DNA of 15,058 nt from an uncultured Beijerinckiaceae bacterium (GTDB taxonomy: Bacteria; Pseudomonadota; Alphaproteobacteria; Rhizobiales; Beijerinckiaceae), in NCBI GenBank assembly GCA_937863205.1, contig CALMGA010000558.1:1-15058 (forward strand). Direction: 5' to 3'. Each line of letters opens with the position of its first letter. The stretch's first letter is position 1. The notes below the pieces were generated by a model. That model made no database searches. It was not told the DNA's origin and saw only the letters and a list, made by a program, of their open reading frames with translations. Positions 14,928-15,058 of this stretch are shown here, piece by piece. The position numbers and the translations under genes were made by a program.

Positions 14928-15058
14928 ATGCGCCTCGCCTTCCTCGGTACGCCCGCCTTCTCCGTCCGCGCCCTGGTCGAGCTGGTCGCCGCAGGCCACG
15001 AGGTCGCCGCCGTCTACACCCAGCCGCCTCGGCCCCGCGGGCGCGGACGGAGAAGGCG
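14928..15058 (+). CDS. fmt: Methionyl-tRNA formyltransferase, N-terminal fragment cut by window edge
   Basis: The enzyme transfers a formyl group from 10-formyltetrahydrofolate to the Met of initiator tRNA, so that translation starts with fMet. Only 43 codons are present before the right edge. They match the start of the formyltransferase Rossmann domain: [20 protein letters not shown], then [20 protein letters not shown]. The FLGTPxF strand-turn and the [12 protein letters not shown] segment are highly conserved in Fmt. The usual length is about 310 residues, so most of the gene lies outside. No def (peptide deformylase) gene, its frequent partner, lies upstream here; the Gly/His-rich protein gene does, on the same strand and 46 bp away. 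Confidence 0.93.
   Translation, partial: MRLAFLGTPAFSVRALVELVAAGHEVAAVYTQPPRPRGRGRRR

Overview
The window looks like chromosome from a GC-rich alphaproteobacterium, most likely a member of the Hyphomicrobiales (Rhizobiales) close to Methylobacterium or its relatives. This placement is inferred from protein style, not from a marker gene. The clues are two Omp25/Omp31-like barrels whose mature ends begin ADLP, a BBP2-type porin, a small Lys/Ala-rich protein starting MAKKPNFDFE, a secreted Gly/His-rich protein with a WYWCGYAFR motif, and an intergenic palindrome of a kind common in that order.

Layout. Positions 1-3245 (minus) hold a heavy-metal-type RND inner-membrane pump, cut by the left edge. 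It is followed on the same strand by an 8-stranded-type outer membrane barrel (3373-4152), a large BBP2/OmpL-like porin (4352-5911) and a second barrel paralogous to the first (6397-7203). These four genes face one way but are separated by 127-485 bp spacers with hairpins, so they look like separately expressed envelope genes rather than one tight operon. Positions 7204-8172 hold no gene I can support. A small secreted Ser/Gly/Ala-rich protein (8173-8421, plus) follows, then a dispersed-type palindromic repeat and a 63-bp pure G/C block containing 28 consecutive C. An OprB-type carbohydrate porin (9074-10546, plus) comes next.

The stretch 10547-12643 is mostly decayed. It holds one short intact gene (10858-11010, minus), a frameshifted small ORF (11300-11601, minus), and a truncated, frameshifted glycosyltransferase remnant with GT4 and GT2 parts (11636-12395, minus). 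A strong hairpin separates this from a potassium-channel gene (12644-13837, plus). After another 588 bp without a supported gene come the Gly/His-rich secreted protein (14426-14881, plus) and the first 43 codons of methionyl-tRNA formyltransferase fmt (14928 to the right edge).

Taken together, this is an envelope-and-transport region: RND efflux, four outer membrane channels or barrels, a K+ channel and two small exported proteins, with much non-coding and degraded DNA. I see no phage, transposase, CRISPR array, tRNA or rRNA, and no convincing new multi-gene system. The most notable points are the C28 tract (possible assembly or sequencing artefact), the decayed glycosyltransferase, the duplicated barrels flanking the porin, and several long perfect hairpins without U-tracts.
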